From Corynebacterium pilosum DSM 20521 = CIP 103422 (GTDB taxonomy: Bacteria > Actinomycetota > Actinomycetes > Mycobacteriales > Mycobacteriaceae): a stretch of DNA of 64,000 nucleotides. The translations under genes and the position numbers were made by a program. Location of the stretch: positions 578-64,577 of the forward strand of contig NZ_KB892439.1 in assembly GCF_000373805.1 (NCBI RefSeq). Reading direction: 5' to 3'. Every line of letters starts with the position of its first letter. Within the stretch, counting starts at the first letter, position 1. Shown here one piece after another: positions 1-9,038 of the stretch. The notes beneath the pieces are model-generated. The model was not told the DNA's origin, searched no databases, and was given only the letters and a program-made list of their open reading frames with translations.

Positions 1-1
1 T

Positions 2-238
2 GGTGAACACCAACGCCGAATGCTGGATTGGTGGCTGTACTTAAAGACAGAATTGCCTGACGATCCAGTAGACATCGCCAGGCAATCCAACTGGGGACAG
101 GACCAACTCGCCAAAGTCTCACTCCTGACCCACAACGAGAACCCAGCCGACCACGAAACAGGACGACCAGCTCTCTACGACAACGCTATCGACACCGAGT
201 ACACACATTCAATCGGCATCCAAAAAGGCCAGATCTAA
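2..238 (+). CDS. C-terminal end of a probable transposase (IS1249/IS256-like), cut by window edge
   Basis: The frame is open from the left edge and ends in TAA, giving about 78 residues of a C-terminus (…RRMLDWWLYLKTELP… to …SIGIQKGQI). The wording (HQRR-DWWLYLKT, NWGQDQL, TDY/EYTHSIGIQKG-type ending) resembles the end of IS1249-type transposases found in corynebacteria; I call it from memory of that family, with no catalytic residues in view. It lies just outside the tRNA-Glu terminator, a common insertion position. It could be the intact 3' end of a full element to the left, or a remnant. Confidence 0.5.
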   Translation, partial: GEHQRRMLDWWLYLKTELPDDPVDIARQSNWGQDQLAKVSLLTHNENPADHETGRPALYDNAIDTEYTHSIGIQKGQI

Positions 239-266
239 CCCACCTACGACACGCCGACCCAGACAC

Positions 267-304
267 ACATTTTGACCCTTAACCCACATTTTGACCCTTA
301 ACCC
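267..304. repeat. Two tandem copies of a 19-base unit
   Basis: The unit ACATTTTGACCCTTAACCC is present twice in direct succession (267-285 and 286-304), 28 bases after the transposase stop. It may be the terminal repeat of the element, duplicated or flanked by a relic of a second copy. Comparison with the other end of the element outside this window would show this. Confidence 0.75.
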
Positions 305-346
305 GAAAAATAAAAAAGGCAGTCAGTGAAAATTCACTGACTGCCT
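305..346 (-). terminator. Rho-independent terminator of the tRNA-Gln/tRNA-Glu unit
   Basis: A perfect 13-bp stem (318-330 with 333-345) is followed on the minus strand by TTTTTTATTTTT. It ends the leftward tRNA transcript and shields it from the insertion element. Confidence 0.9.
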
Positions 347-354
347 CGAATTTG

Positions 355-427
355 TACCCCGTACGGGATTTGAACCCGTGTTACCGCCGTGAGAGGGCGG
401 CGTCCTAGGCCGCTAGACGAACGGGGC
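355..427 (-). tRNA. tRNA-Glu (CTC anticodon)
   Basis: On the minus strand the 73-base sequence folds as a cloverleaf. The acceptor is GCCCCGT/ACGGGGT, the anticodon stem CCGCC/GGCGG has loop CTCTCAC (anticodon CTC), and the T arm contains GGTTCAAATCC. CCA is not encoded. It is charged by GltX, encoded immediately upstream. Confidence 0.95.
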
Positions 428-452
428 ATTAGGACGCAGATTGCTCTGCTGC

Positions 453-523
453 TGGCCTACCTGGACTCGAACCAAGAATGACGGTACCAGAAACCGTTGT
501 GTTGCCAATTACACCATAGGCCA
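453..523 (-). tRNA. tRNA-Gln (CTG anticodon)
   Basis: On the minus strand: acceptor TGGCCTA/TAGGCCA, anticodon stem ACGGT/ACCGT with loop TTCTGGT (anticodon CTG), T arm with GGTTCGAGTCC. It is 25 bases upstream of tRNA-Glu and co-transcribed with it. In this lineage it is expected to be mischarged by GltX and amidated by GatCAB, whose three genes are also in this window. Confidence 0.95.
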
Positions 524-574
524 TCGTTTTTCACTGCCTGGGTTTGTTCTCCCTTGCTGTGAACAACGGTGATA

Positions 575-604
575 ACTATAACCAGAATCCCAACAGAACG
601 ACAA
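575..604 (-). promoter_or_regulatory. Probable promoter of the tRNA-Gln/tRNA-Glu unit
   Basis: On the minus strand, TTGTCG (599-604) and TATAGT (575-580) are separated by 18 bases, about 50 bases before tRNA-Gln. This is a near-consensus housekeeping promoter. A 9-base inverted copy of its -10 region (GGTTATAGT, 645-653) lies upstream, of unknown meaning. Confidence 0.65.
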
Positions 605-683
605 ATCGGCTGCTCAGGCACCTAAAATGACGCGTATGTAATTCGGTTATAGTCATCGTCGTGAAGCGCTAAATCAAGCTGGC

Positions 684-2171
684 TTACTCAGCTGCTTGGT
701 ACGGGGTCTGCTCGCGGGCGGACTTGAGGCGGTTAAGCGTCGATTCGCGGCCCAGCAGCTCCATGGACTCAAACAGCGGTGGTGAGACAGCCTCGCCAGA
801 AATACCAACGCGCAAGGCGCCGAAAGCCACGCGTGGCTTCAGGCCGAGGTCCTCGATGAGCGCCTTGGACAGCGCTGCCTCGATCGCAGGGGTGGTCCAC
901 TCCCCCTCGCCCAGCGCCTCTAGAGCCGCGATGCCAGCGTCCAGAGGTTCGATCGCGGTGTCCTTGAGGTTCTTCTTCGCGGCCTTCTCGTTCAGCTCCA
1001 GATCCTCGTCGGGGGTGACCAGGAACTTCAGCAGGCCGTAGGCGTCGGAAAGCACCTTAATGCGGGTCTGGACAAGCTCCGCTGCCACGGTGAACTTTTC
1101 AGCCGGGTAATCGGCTGGGAAGTCGGTGTACTCGGTGAGGTAAGCGCGCAGGCGCTGCTCGAAGTCGGCCGGCTCCAGCATGCGGATGTGGTCGGCGTTG
1201 ATCGCCTCCAGTTTCTTCTGGTCGAAGCGGGCGGGGTTGCCCAGCACATCGTTGATGTCGAAGGCGGCGACGAACTCGTCGACAGTGAAGATATCCTGAT
1301 CAGCGGACAGCGACCAGCCCAGCAACGCCAGGTAGTTGATCATGCCCTCGGGGATGATGCCGTTGTCGCGGTGGTTGAACAGGTTGGATTCTGGGTCGCG
1401 CTTCGACAGCTTCTTATTGCCCTGGCCCATCACGAAAGGCAGGTGGGCTAATTCCGGGGTGAAGTCGGTGACCCCGATGCGCTGCAGGGCCTCATACATC
1501 GCCAGTTGACGCGGGGTGGATGAGAGCAGGTCTTCGCCGCGCAGGACGTGGGTGACCTGCATCAGGGCGTCGTCGACAGGGTTGACCAGGGTGTACAGCG
1601 GTGCGCCATTGGATCGCGCTACCACGTAATCCGGTTGGGTCTCTGCCTTGAATTCCATGTCGCCGCGCACGAGGTCGTGCCACGCCCACGTCTTGTCCGG
1701 CATGCGCAGGCGCCAGACGGGCTTGCGGCCCTCAGCCTCAAAGGCGTCGATCTGCTCTTGGGTGAGGTCGCGGTCGAAGTTGTCATAGCCCAGCTGTGGG
1801 TTGCGGCCGGCGGCCTTGTGGCGCTCTTGGACTTCCTCATTGGTCGAGTATGCCGGGTAGACCTCACCGGCATCGATCAGCTTCTGCAGGATGTCCTTGT
1901 AGATATCCATGCGCTGGGACTGGCGGTACGGCTCATGCGGTCCGCCTACCTCCACGCCTTCGTCCCAGCCCATGTTGAGCCAGCGCAGCGATTCAATGAT
2001 CGCCGAGTAGGACTCCTCGGTGTCTCGTGCAGCATCGGTATCTTCGATGCGGAAAATCAGTTTGCCACCGGTGTGGCGGGCGTAGGCCCAGTTGAACAGT
2101 GCGGTGCGCACCATTCCCACGTGGGGGGTGCCGGTGGGTGAGGGACAAAATCGAACGCGTACTTCAGTCAT
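684..2171 (-). CDS. gltX: Glutamyl-tRNA synthetase
   Basis: Charges glutamate onto tRNA-Glu and, where GatCAB exists, also onto tRNA-Gln; cytoplasmic class I synthetase of 495 residues, normal for the family. The N-terminal [15 protein letters not shown] stretch carries the HIGH-type motif (HVGM), and KKLSKRD is the KMSKS-type loop. FRIEDTD is the usual glutamate-pocket segment. The frame runs upstream to 2216, but the family start is MTEVRV at 2171, preceded by TAGCAT seven bases before ATG (leaderless) and an AGGGG stretch. The two tRNA genes it serves follow on the same strand. Confidence 0.97.
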   Translation of the reverse strand: MTEVRVRFCPSPTGTPHVGMVRTALFNWAYARHTGGKLIFRIEDTDAARDTEESYSAIIESLRWLNMGWDEGVEVGGPHEPYRQSQRMDIYKDILQKLIDAGEVYPAYSTNEEVQERHKAAGRNPQLGYDNFDRDLTQEQIDAFEAEGRKPVWRLRMPDKTWAWHDLVRGDMEFKAETQPDYVVARSNGAPLYTLVNPVDDALMQVTHVLRGEDLLSSTPRQLAMYEALQRIGVTDFTPELAHLPFVMGQGNKKLSKRDPESNLFNHRDNGIIPEGMINYLALLGWSLSADQDIFTVDEFVAAFDINDVLGNPARFDQKKLEAINADHIRMLEPADFEQRLRAYLTEYTDFPADYPAEKFTVAAELVQTRIKVLSDAYGLLKFLVTPDEDLELNEKAAKKNLKDTAIEPLDAGIAALEALGEGEWTTPAIEAALSKALIEDLGLKPRVAFGALRVGISGEAVSPPLFESMELLGRESTLNRLKSAREQTPYQAAE

Positions 2172-2234
2172 GGCCCCTATGCTACCGCGTGCGATTGCCC
2201 CGCCCGTGTTCACCATTCCCGCTGGAGCACGCGA

Positions 2235-3293
2235 CTAATCCTTCTGTTCAGTCGCGCGTCGCAGCCCGCGGGCCTCCCCTAGCGCCATGGCAAATTTCAA
2301 TAGCCCGACCAGCAACGCGATAATGCCTGCGCCAAGCACCGCCCCTTCGACGAAGCGGTCCTGCTGAGCGGCCACGGCCTGGTGCGGTTCGGTCTCCGGC
2401 GCGGCTTGGAGCGCGCTTATCGACGATTGCCCCTGCCCCGCTTCCACCTGGGGTTCTTCAACCAGCTCTTCTGTTTCTTCTCCGGTCTCGGTTTCTTGCG
2501 TTCCACCACTCACCGGGGCCGTACCTCCTGAGGCGGCCCCTCCTGCAACACTGCTGCCGCCCGTTGCCGGAGCATGGCTCGTCCCTACCGGCGCTGATGC
2601 GGATTGTGGGGCTGATGCTGCAGGCGGTGCCACGGCCGCGGCACTTGAAGGAACCGCTGCGCTCGCGGCAGCCTGCGCCTGCAGGGTTTTCTCCCCGTGC
2701 TTGCGGGCCGCTTCACGATTCGTTTCGCGGCGCTTGTCGTTGTCAGCTTGCTTCGCCTGCTTGTTCAGCTTCTCGGCAGCGGCGTCGAGCTTCTTCATCT
2801 CGCTGTTCCACTCCAGGATGTCGGCGCGGATCGCCTCGGGCGATTGATCTGCCCACGCGTCCCAGGCCTGCCACGATTCTTCGGATAGCAACGCCTTCCC
2901 GAAACGCGCCCCGAACGCTAGCGAGGAGGAACTGCTTTCCGAGCTCAGCACCAACTCACCCTGGTAGTCACCGGGTTCAGTGGCTGAAATTTCCACAGAG
3001 CCATCGTCGTCGGTCTCCACGGTCAGTGTGCCCGGGCCCTCAGACTCGGTCAGTTCAACGCGGTCCGGCTCGCCTTCCACGTCTCCCACCGGGACCAGGG
3101 AGGCTTCGATCGTCGTACCGTCCGCGGTGAAGAGGGCGACATCGTGCAGGCGATCGTCGTCAAGCGCGAAGACCTCACACCCGTCATCGTGACAAACAAT
3201 GGCGAGCTGAGGTTCAGGTGTCTCGGCGCCCGCCCCAGGCATGACGCTCAGCGTAAGCCCGCCGGCTAAAAACAAAGCAATAATCTTTCTCAT
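2235..3293 (-). CDS. Secreted, membrane-anchored protein of the anchored-repeat ABC operon
   Basis: 352 residues: signal peptide (MRKIIALFLAGGLTLSV…GAGA), an acidic beta-rich region with two cysteines near residue 35, a helical Lys/Glu-rich stretch around 170-240, a long Ala/Pro/Gly/Ser spacer, one membrane segment near the C-terminus (AVLGAGIIALLVGLLKFAM) and a basic tail. There is no LPxTG motif, so it is probably membrane-held and projects into the wall. It is the last gene of the operon; its ATG overlaps the permease TGA (ATGA), which fixes the start at 3293 rather than 3473. I do not recognise a named domain. The context suggests a wall-spanning accessory of the metal transporter. Confidence 0.75.
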   Translation of the reverse strand: MRKIIALFLAGGLTLSVMPGAGAETPEPQLAIVCHDDGCEVFALDDDRLHDVALFTADGTTIEASLVPVGDVEGEPDRVELTESEGPGTLTVETDDDGSVEISATEPGDYQGELVLSSESSSSSLAFGARFGKALLSEESWQAWDAWADQSPEAIRADILEWNSEMKKLDAAAEKLNKQAKQADNDKRRETNREAARKHGEKTLQAQAAASAAVPSSAAAVAPPAASAPQSASAPVGTSHAPATGGSSVAGGAASGGTAPVSGGTQETETGEETEELVEEPQVEAGQGQSSISALQAAPETEPHQAVAAQQDRFVEGAVLGAGIIALLVGLLKFAMALGEARGLRRATEQKD

Positions 3294-4156
3294 GCCACTG
3301 CCTCCTGTCGTACCGGTCGCCCCGTTGATTCGCGCGCTGCCGTCACCAACCACGTCACGGCGAAGATCGCGGTGATCGTGAGAACGATGGTTGCGCCGGC
3401 AGGAAGATCGATCGCCCACGCGAAATAGATACCTGCGATGGACCCCACCGCGCCGATCGCGCATGCCAGCCACATCATCGTCGACAGAGTGTTGGTGAGC
3501 AGCCGCGCGGTGGCTGCCGGGGTGACCAGCAACGCCAGTACCAAAATATTGCCGATCGTGCGCACGCTAATCACCACCGCGAAGGTGACCGCGAGGTACA
3601 AGACCACATCCAGCAAGAACACGGGAAGGTTCATTGCGCGGGCGGTCTCTCGGTCAAGAGCCACCGCGGTCAGCTCGCGGGAGGATGCCACAATCACCGC
3701 CACGATGAGCGTGCCGACGATCGCCGCCACCGTAATATCTGCATTCGTCACACCAGTGATGGATCCGAACAGGAAACTGGACAGGCTTGCGGTATAGCCC
3801 TCCACGCGCGAAATGATCACCAGCCCCAAAGCGAAAGCGGCCGCGAACAAAATGCCGATCACCGTGTCTTCTTTAATTCGGCGGCGCTGGGACAGCACAG
3901 CGATGAGGATCGCCACCACACCGCCGGCGACCGCACCACCGGCCAACACCGACACCTGGAGCGCGAACGCCACCGCGATACCGGGAAACACGGAGTGCGC
4001 CACCGCGTCGCCAATAAAGGCCATGCCGCGCAGCACCACATGGGTACCCACAACGCCACACACTGCAGACGCGATCATGGAGATCAGCAACGCCTTCGGT
4101 AAGAATGCCAGCGACGGGTTGGTCAGGTCGGCCAAGAAATCAACAACGCTAATCAC
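3290..4156 (-). CDS. Anchored-repeat type metal ABC transporter, permease
   Basis: 288-residue inner-membrane permease of the ABC-3 (ZnuB/MntB-like) family with about eight hydrophobic helices. Typical stretches are GVVGTHVVLRGMAFIGDAVAHSVFPG near the N-terminus and ILVLALLVTPAATARLL further on. The GTG start at 4156 overlaps the ATPase stop (GTGA). The longer frame to 4294 runs inside the ATPase gene and has no membrane character. Together with the ATPase and the cluster A-I binding protein it should import a divalent metal, most likely zinc or manganese. The anchored-repeat subclass (TIGR03770-type) is inferred from its neighbours. Confidence 0.92.
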   Translation of the reverse strand: MISVVDFLADLTNPSLAFLPKALLISMIASAVCGVVGTHVVLRGMAFIGDAVAHSVFPGIAVAFALQVSVLAGGAVAGGVVAILIAVLSQRRRIKEDTVIGILFAAAFALGLVIISRVEGYTASLSSFLFGSITGVTNADITVAAIVGTLIVAVIVASSRELTAVALDRETARAMNLPVFLLDVVLYLAVTFAVVISVRTIGNILVLALLVTPAATARLLTNTLSTMMWLACAIGAVGSIAGIYFAWAIDLPAGATIVLTITAIFAVTWLVTAARESTGRPVRQEAVA

Positions 4157-4890
4157 AGGTGCGCTCCTACGGTGGTCAGCAAGGGCGACGTCGCAGACAC
4201 ACCGAAGGTGTCCATCCACACGTCGGGATCGCGCAGGGTGCCCGGCGCGCCGTCGGCGACGATCTGCCCGTTGAACAGCACCAGGCGGTGGCATGAGTGC
4301 ATGGCTTCGGCCAGGTTGTGTGTGCTCATGATGATGGCTACGTCTTGTGCTGCCAGATTGGAGAATAGTTCGAGCAGTTGCTCTGAGCTGGGCAGGTCGA
4401 GTCCGGTGAAGGGTTCGTCGAGAAGCAATACCGCAGGTTCGGTGGCAAGGGCGCGAGCCATGAGGACGCGTTGGCGTTGTCCGCCGGAGAGTTGTCCGAT
4501 GGGGCGATCGGCCAGCGGGGTGAGGTTGACCCGTTCGAGGGCGCGGGCTGTGGCTTCATAGTCGGTTGCGGTAAAGCGGGCGCGGCGTGTGCGTCCGTTG
4601 AGCACGCAGTCGTGGACGTCGATGGGAAACTCCCACGCAAATTCGTGGCGTTGGGGCACGTATCCGATGCGTTCGCGTCGTGCGGTGGAGCGTGTGTGCT
4701 TATCGACGATGACCTGGCCGCTACGGATTGGGATCAGGCCGAGGATGGCTCGTAACAAGGTGGTTTTGCCGGCGCCGTTGGGACCGACGAGGCCGACGAA
4801 CTCGCCGGCGTCCACGGTCAGGTCGACGCCTTTGACTACTGCGCGTCCGGAGAGGTCGACTTCGAGGTTGTGTACTTCTAGCACTCCCAT
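4153..4890 (-). CDS. Anchored-repeat type metal ABC transporter, ATP-binding subunit
   Basis: 245 residues. Walker A GPNGAGKTT, signature LSGGQRQR, Walker B AVLLLDEP and the switch histidine in IIMSTHN are intact, so it is a competent ATPase. The start at 4890 has a strong AAGGAGG Shine-Dalgarno sequence, and its A is shared with the preceding stop (TAATG). It drives the permease encoded next, whose start overlaps its stop by four bases. One copy of the dispersed 12-base word GCTTATCGACGA lies inside (4698-4709), coding for VDK. Confidence 0.95.
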   Translation of the reverse strand: MGVLEVHNLEVDLSGRAVVKGVDLTVDAGEFVGLVGPNGAGKTTLLRAILGLIPIRSGQVIVDKHTRSTARRERIGYVPQRHEFAWEFPIDVHDCVLNGRTRRARFTATDYEATARALERVNLTPLADRPIGQLSGGQRQRVLMARALATEPAVLLLDEPFTGLDLPSSEQLLELFSNLAAQDVAIIMSTHNLAEAMHSCHRLVLFNGQIVADGAPGTLRDPDVWMDTFGVSATSPLLTTVGAHL

Positions 4891-5852
4891 TATTTGTCCT
4901 CCTTGAGTGCTGCGGCGGCCTGTTTGCGTTTGGAGTTCTTCGAGCCCACGGCTGCAGCACCGATGGCTGCGAGTACGCCCACCACCGCAAGGCCGATGCC
5001 GATCCAAACGACGGGGAGTTCGCTGTCCTGGCTCTCGGCGCTCTCAGCGTCGGTGTCGCCCACGGTGTCACTGTCAGTCCTGGTGCCTGAGGAGGTGTCC
5101 CAGCTTGTTGCGAAGGCCTCCTCGGGCGCGGTGTTTCCGACGGCGAAGCGGACCACGCGCTCGTCGATACGCTCGGTTCCATCGACCAGAGGGACGACCA
5201 CGCGGATGCCCACCAGGTGCACGCCTGGCTCTGTGAAGACCCAGTTGGCGTGCGTGTGGGTGTTCATGTCCACGAACAGGGGCTGTGTGCCTTCGGCGGC
5301 AGAGTTCCACAAAACCTGTGGTGGCTCGAACCCGCCGTTTTGCAGAAAGAGGCTGAACTGGCCGGGACCTTGGTGGCCGGCGAACTCGAGGGTAACTCCC
5401 CTGTCGATGTCCAGGCTCTGCAGCGATGGGGCTTGGGTGTTCCAGCCCAGCCATGGCAAGGAGGCAACTTCCGTCTGGGGTACTGCCCACACGGTGTCGC
5501 CTGGTTGGGCGCCGGTGAAGTCGAACTCATTTCCGGCTTCCTCTGGGAGTGTTTGGGCGCTCGCCTGCCCGACCTCAAAGACGACATCATCGATACTGCG
5601 CCACACCGGCGGGACCGAGGTGTCGTCGCGGGCCAGGAATTTTAGCTCGCCGTCGATGACTTGGGGGCCGAGGTCCACGTGCCCAGCGCTGATCACAGTG
5701 CGCTCGCCTTCGGGTGCGATCTGTTCGTCGGCCTCGACGGTTTGCTGCAGGCCGGGATCGGTCTGCGCGGTGGCAGGGGTGGCGTGCATGAGAGTGGTGC
5801 TCACGGCCAAGAGGGTGGTGGCGCACAGGGTGGCCAGAAGTCGTGTGGTCAT
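4890..5852 (-). CDS. Surface-anchored repeat protein of the metal ABC operon (membrane anchored)
   Basis: 320 residues: signal peptide to about residue 29, one actinobacterial surface-anchored repeat (choice-of-anchor M; starts around SAGHVDLGP, ends with NTHTHANWVFTEPGVHLVGI), then an acidic linker and a membrane helix (VVWIGIGLAVVGVLAAIGAAAVG) followed by a lysine-rich tail. The HxHxxW signature could bind metal. This matches the ABC-transporter-associated wall protein (TIGR03773-like). Overlaps on both sides (TGATG and TAATG) indicate translational coupling with the binding protein and the ATPase. Confidence 0.88.
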   Translation of the reverse strand: MTTRLLATLCATTLLAVSTTLMHATPATAQTDPGLQQTVEADEQIAPEGERTVISAGHVDLGPQVIDGELKFLARDDTSVPPVWRSIDDVVFEVGQASAQTLPEEAGNEFDFTGAQPGDTVWAVPQTEVASLPWLGWNTQAPSLQSLDIDRGVTLEFAGHQGPGQFSLFLQNGGFEPPQVLWNSAAEGTQPLFVDMNTHTHANWVFTEPGVHLVGIRVVVPLVDGTERIDERVVRFAVGNTAPEEAFATSWDTSSGTRTDSDTVGDTDAESAESQDSELPVVWIGIGLAVVGVLAAIGAAAVGSKNSKRKQAAAALKEDK

Positions 5853-7417
5853 CAGTGGTCCTTCCTTGAGTTTCCGGTGCCAAGGCAGCGTTCGAAAGTC
5901 TCGGCGTTGGCGGTCATCAGTTCGATATAGCTGTTCACTGGTCCTCCTTCAGGATCGAAGGTGTCGCCGTAGATGGGGCAGGTGGCAATGCCCAGCCGAT
6001 CGGCCGTCAGCGAGAGTTCGGTCTCACGCATGGCCTGCGCGGGCTCCAGGAACACGGCGGGCACGTGCAGGTTCTGCAGGGTGCGGGTAAGCGCAATCAG
6101 GTCACGTGGGCTGGGTTCGATGTCCGGGTTCGGCGTGACAAAGCCTGCGACCTCCAAGCCATAGATCTCGTCCAGGTAGGCGTAGCCGTGGTGGGTGGTC
6201 ACCAGGTTGCGGTTAGTTGGCGGGATTGCGTCGACAGCACTACGCATCGTCTGGTCCACCTGTTCAAGCTGGGCGATATAGGCGTCCGCGTTGCGGTGAT
6301 AGGCAGCCGCCCCGGCGGGATCGACCTGGCTGAGCGCATCACGAATGACCTGCACCATGGCCACCGCGTTGGGCACCGAGTGCCACACGTGCGGGTCAAC
6401 TTCACCGTGGACGTGTTTGCCCAGCACCGCCTGCGGCAGCACATAGGTCTCATCGCCCGGGTTGCCCAGAAAGCGGTAGGCGGGCTCGCCCGGAATCTCT
6501 TGGAGAGTGCTCGTCGGCACGGCGATCACGGTGTCGGCGGGGTCGTAGCGGTGCCGCGTTTCGGTTCCTTCCGGCGCATCGCCCACCAGCAGGATCTCTT
6601 CAGAATCCGCATCGACTGTCACATCGACATGGCCTGCATCAATCACAGGTTTTCCCAGCGTGGTCGGATCCACGCCAACTGCCACAGTGATGGTCGTGGA
6701 CCCCACTGGCACGGGTTGATCGTCGGCACGCGCACGCAGATCCGCAGAAAAATCCAACTCATAGACTCCGGGCTGGCTAAAGGCCCAGCTCACGTGCGTG
6801 TGCGCGTTGGGTGCAAGGAGGGCCACGTCCTCGTCGTTAAGCCCGTCGCGCGAATTGAAGTACACCTCGGGTGTGCCGAACGTGCCCGTCACATAGGCGC
6901 TGGCCGCGCCGGGCCCGCGCACGTCGGTGGCCCGCAGCGCGATGTCGCTTGTCGACGATCCCCCGTGCGCCTGGCCGTAACCGTCGACGCGCATGCCTAG
7001 CCACACAGTGTCCAGGGCCACGTTTTCTACCAGCGCGATGTGCTGGCCGCCGTGGCGGGAGATGTCGTCGGCCACCTCGATGACTGGCGTGGACTCAGGC
7101 ACTGTGGCCTGCACCGTGCGGCTGAGAGCCTGGGGTTCAAGGAGGAGCCCGTTGACCAGTGCAAGATCCGCATTGGCGATGTTGCGTACGCTGCGCAGGG
7201 TCGGCTCGAAGGTGTGTGGATCCGACCCGTTAGGGATGATCTGCGTGACCCGCGCCTGGTCACCTGCAACGTTGCGTGCGAGGTCGGCGACGATCGGGGT
7301 GGTGGCCACCACGTCGGTGATCTCATCGGTGCGCGATGGTTGCGCCGCAGTACTCGCCGTACAGCCGGCGAGCACGCTGGCGCAGGCCACCAGGCCAAGA
7401 ATTGCTGATGCGCGCAC
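5852..7417 (-). CDS. Metal ABC transporter substrate-binding lipoprotein with inserted surface repeat
   Basis: 521 residues, GTG start overlapping the upstream stop (TAGTG). The signal peptide ends in lipobox LAGC (Cys19). The ZnuA-like fold is split. The first lobe (about 34-130) carries the first metal histidine in SDPHTFEP. A surface-anchored repeat (about 135-310, with HTHVSW) interrupts it. The fold then resumes with DPHVWHS, the third-histidine segment TTHHGYAYL, and YGDTFDPEGGP for the acidic ligand. All four expected ligand positions are present, so it should bind Zn2+ or Mn2+. Ordinary members of the family are about 300 residues; the extra length is the insertion (TIGR03772-like). 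Confidence 0.92.
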   Translation of the reverse strand: MRASAILGLVACASVLAGCTASTAAQPSRTDEITDVVATTPIVADLARNVAGDQARVTQIIPNGSDPHTFEPTLRSVRNIANADLALVNGLLLEPQALSRTVQATVPESTPVIEVADDISRHGGQHIALVENVALDTVWLGMRVDGYGQAHGGSSTSDIALRATDVRGPGAASAYVTGTFGTPEVYFNSRDGLNDEDVALLAPNAHTHVSWAFSQPGVYELDFSADLRARADDQPVPVGSTTITVAVGVDPTTLGKPVIDAGHVDVTVDADSEEILLVGDAPEGTETRHRYDPADTVIAVPTSTLQEIPGEPAYRFLGNPGDETYVLPQAVLGKHVHGEVDPHVWHSVPNAVAMVQVIRDALSQVDPAGAAAYHRNADAYIAQLEQVDQTMRSAVDAIPPTNRNLVTTHHGYAYLDEIYGLEVAGFVTPNPDIEPSPRDLIALTRTLQNLHVPAVFLEPAQAMRETELSLTADRLGIATCPIYGDTFDPEGGPVNSYIELMTANAETFERCLGTGNSRKDH

Positions 7418-9012
7418 TAAAACTCCTGGCGAATTCGCGCGGAGTAGATGTAGCTAGCGCCGAGCACGATGACACCGAGCCCCAAGATCCCCAGCGCAGC
7501 AGTCATGCTTGTCACGCCAGTGTCTGCCAGCTGGCCGCCGCTTGACGACGATCCCCCACCGGCCGCGCCACCACCGGTGCCGCCACCGGTGCCGCCAGCC
7601 CCGCCACCAGCACCGGCGCAGCTGCCTTCCGGATCGATGACTGCGCCGAAATCGAAGTGGCCGTCGTCGGCATTGCCGGAGCCCCCGACGTTGAAAGTCA
7701 AGGTGGCTGCTTCGCTGACCTTTCCGCCATCTTTCAGCGTGGCGGATTGAGTGATCCCCACCTTGTAGGTGCCGGGCTTGCTGAAGACCCAGTTCGGGTG
7801 CACGTGCGTATTAGCAGGCACGGTGTGGCTGCCCGAAGGCTTGCCCGGCGTGGCCGTGAACCATTCCTCACCGACCACCTGGCCAAGGTTGCCCTGTGTG
7901 TATACCGCCATGTTGCCAGGGCCTTCGAAGCTGGTCAGCTCCCACGTCACTTCACCGGTGGTGTGTTCGATCAGCGAAGGGTGCTGCGTGTTCGCGCCCA
8001 GCCATGGCACACCGGGGACCTGTGTGGATCCGATCATGTGCACCGGCCCGGGTTGGACCGGCCCGATCGCCATCGGCAGATCAGTCTGCGCGGCACTGCC
8101 GAGTCCGAAGGTCAGCTCGCTTGGCTGTACCCACGTGGCTGGCTGCTGGCGGTCATCTTTGACCATGGGGCGCAGCGCGGGCGTGCATTTCTGTGCGGGT
8201 GTGCTTGTCGACGAACCCTGCTGCGGCTGCGCCTGTGACTGCTTCTGGGGCGCTGCCGAAGTTACGGGTGTACTGCCGTTGAAGCTTTTGCTCTTTGGCG
8301 CAGTCGCGGTGCTAGGTGTTTCATTTAGTTGCGTGGTGGAATCAGAGCTTGGCGTGCTGCCAGACTCCCCGACCGTCCAGGTGTAGGTGGCGAGGTTGGA
8401 TTCCGCGTGGCTGCCTGACTTATTCACGCCGGTGGCCTGAACGACCATCCTGTAGCTGCCCGGCTGGGTAAACGCCCAGTTGGTGTGCACGTGCGCAGGC
8501 GATTCCTGGCGGATGGTCGAGCCACTGGTCAACTGCGTATCCCCGGAGGTCAGCGGGGACTGCCCGCCACCGAACGCCCCGGAGATCCACATGTGAATAT
8601 CGCCAGGACCTGTGACCTCGAGGAAGTTGATGTCCACCGCCCCGAAGTCCTCCTGTGCACCCAAGGTGTCCCACCCTGGCCAGATGAGGTTCTGATCCTG
8701 CGACTGTGGCAGGAAGTATGCGGGCTCGCCGATGATCCCAGCCGTCTGCTCCGTCCACGCATCCTCCTTGACGTGGAGCACCACATCGGCAGGGTCACGT
8801 CGGACATGCTGACCGGTGACATCTTCCTTTAAGTCCAAGGTGAGCTGCCCATTCTGGCTGGTCACGTTGAACGCGTCGACGTGGCCGGTGTCGAAGGTAT
8901 GCGTCTGTGCTCGCGCCTGCGGAAGCGGGATAAGCATCAGCGCCAGAAGAAGCGCTCCCATAAGTGGCACAAGTCTGCGTGGCAGTATCGCGCCACGATT
9001 CAATCTGTTCAT
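7417..9012 (-). CDS. Sortase-anchored wall protein with two surface-anchored repeats
   Basis: 531 residues, first gene of the operon. Start at 9012 is preferred over 9024 because GGAGG lies properly upstream of it. Signal peptide ending near ARA, first repeat about 38-215 (HVHTNW), a Ser/Thr/Pro/Gln linker, second repeat about 280-460 (HVHPNW), a Gly/Ala spacer, then LADTG, a hydrophobic helix and a short basic tail. LADTG fits the LAxTG form of the sorting signal used by class E sortases. It is likely the outermost part of a metal relay through the mycolate wall to the lipoprotein and permease; that role is inference. Confidence 0.88.
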   Translation of the reverse strand: MNRLNRGAILPRRLVPLMGALLLALMLIPLPQARAQTHTFDTGHVDAFNVTSQNGQLTLDLKEDVTGQHVRRDPADVVLHVKEDAWTEQTAGIIGEPAYFLPQSQDQNLIWPGWDTLGAQEDFGAVDINFLEVTGPGDIHMWISGAFGGGQSPLTSGDTQLTSGSTIRQESPAHVHTNWAFTQPGSYRMVVQATGVNKSGSHAESNLATYTWTVGESGSTPSSDSTTQLNETPSTATAPKSKSFNGSTPVTSAAPQKQSQAQPQQGSSTSTPAQKCTPALRPMVKDDRQQPATWVQPSELTFGLGSAAQTDLPMAIGPVQPGPVHMIGSTQVPGVPWLGANTQHPSLIEHTTGEVTWELTSFEGPGNMAVYTQGNLGQVVGEEWFTATPGKPSGSHTVPANTHVHPNWVFSKPGTYKVGITQSATLKDGGKVSEAATLTFNVGGSGNADDGHFDFGAVIDPEGSCAGAGGGAGGTGGGTGGGAAGGGSSSSGGQLADTGVTSMTAALGILGLGVIVLGASYIYSARIRQEF

Positions 9013-9025
9013 CCCATCCTCCATT

Positions 9026-9038
9026 AATGAAACTCATT
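9026..9038. promoter_or_regulatory. Candidate metal-repressor (Zur-like) operator half-palindrome
   Basis: AATGA-AAC-TCATT is a 13-base palindromic element just upstream of the Shine-Dalgarno sequence of the operon's first gene, in the 196-base region between two divergent surface-repeat genes. Actinobacterial Zur sites have TGA…TCA arms of this type. Further AATGA/TCATT pieces occur at about 9063-9080 and 9168-9175. The match is partial, so this is a candidate only. Confidence 0.35.

Noticed and set aside
4894..6090. 398-codon plus-strand frame opposite the metal operon
   Set aside because: Ser/Arg/Pro-rich mirror of the overlapping minus-strand genes; no start signal and no domain.
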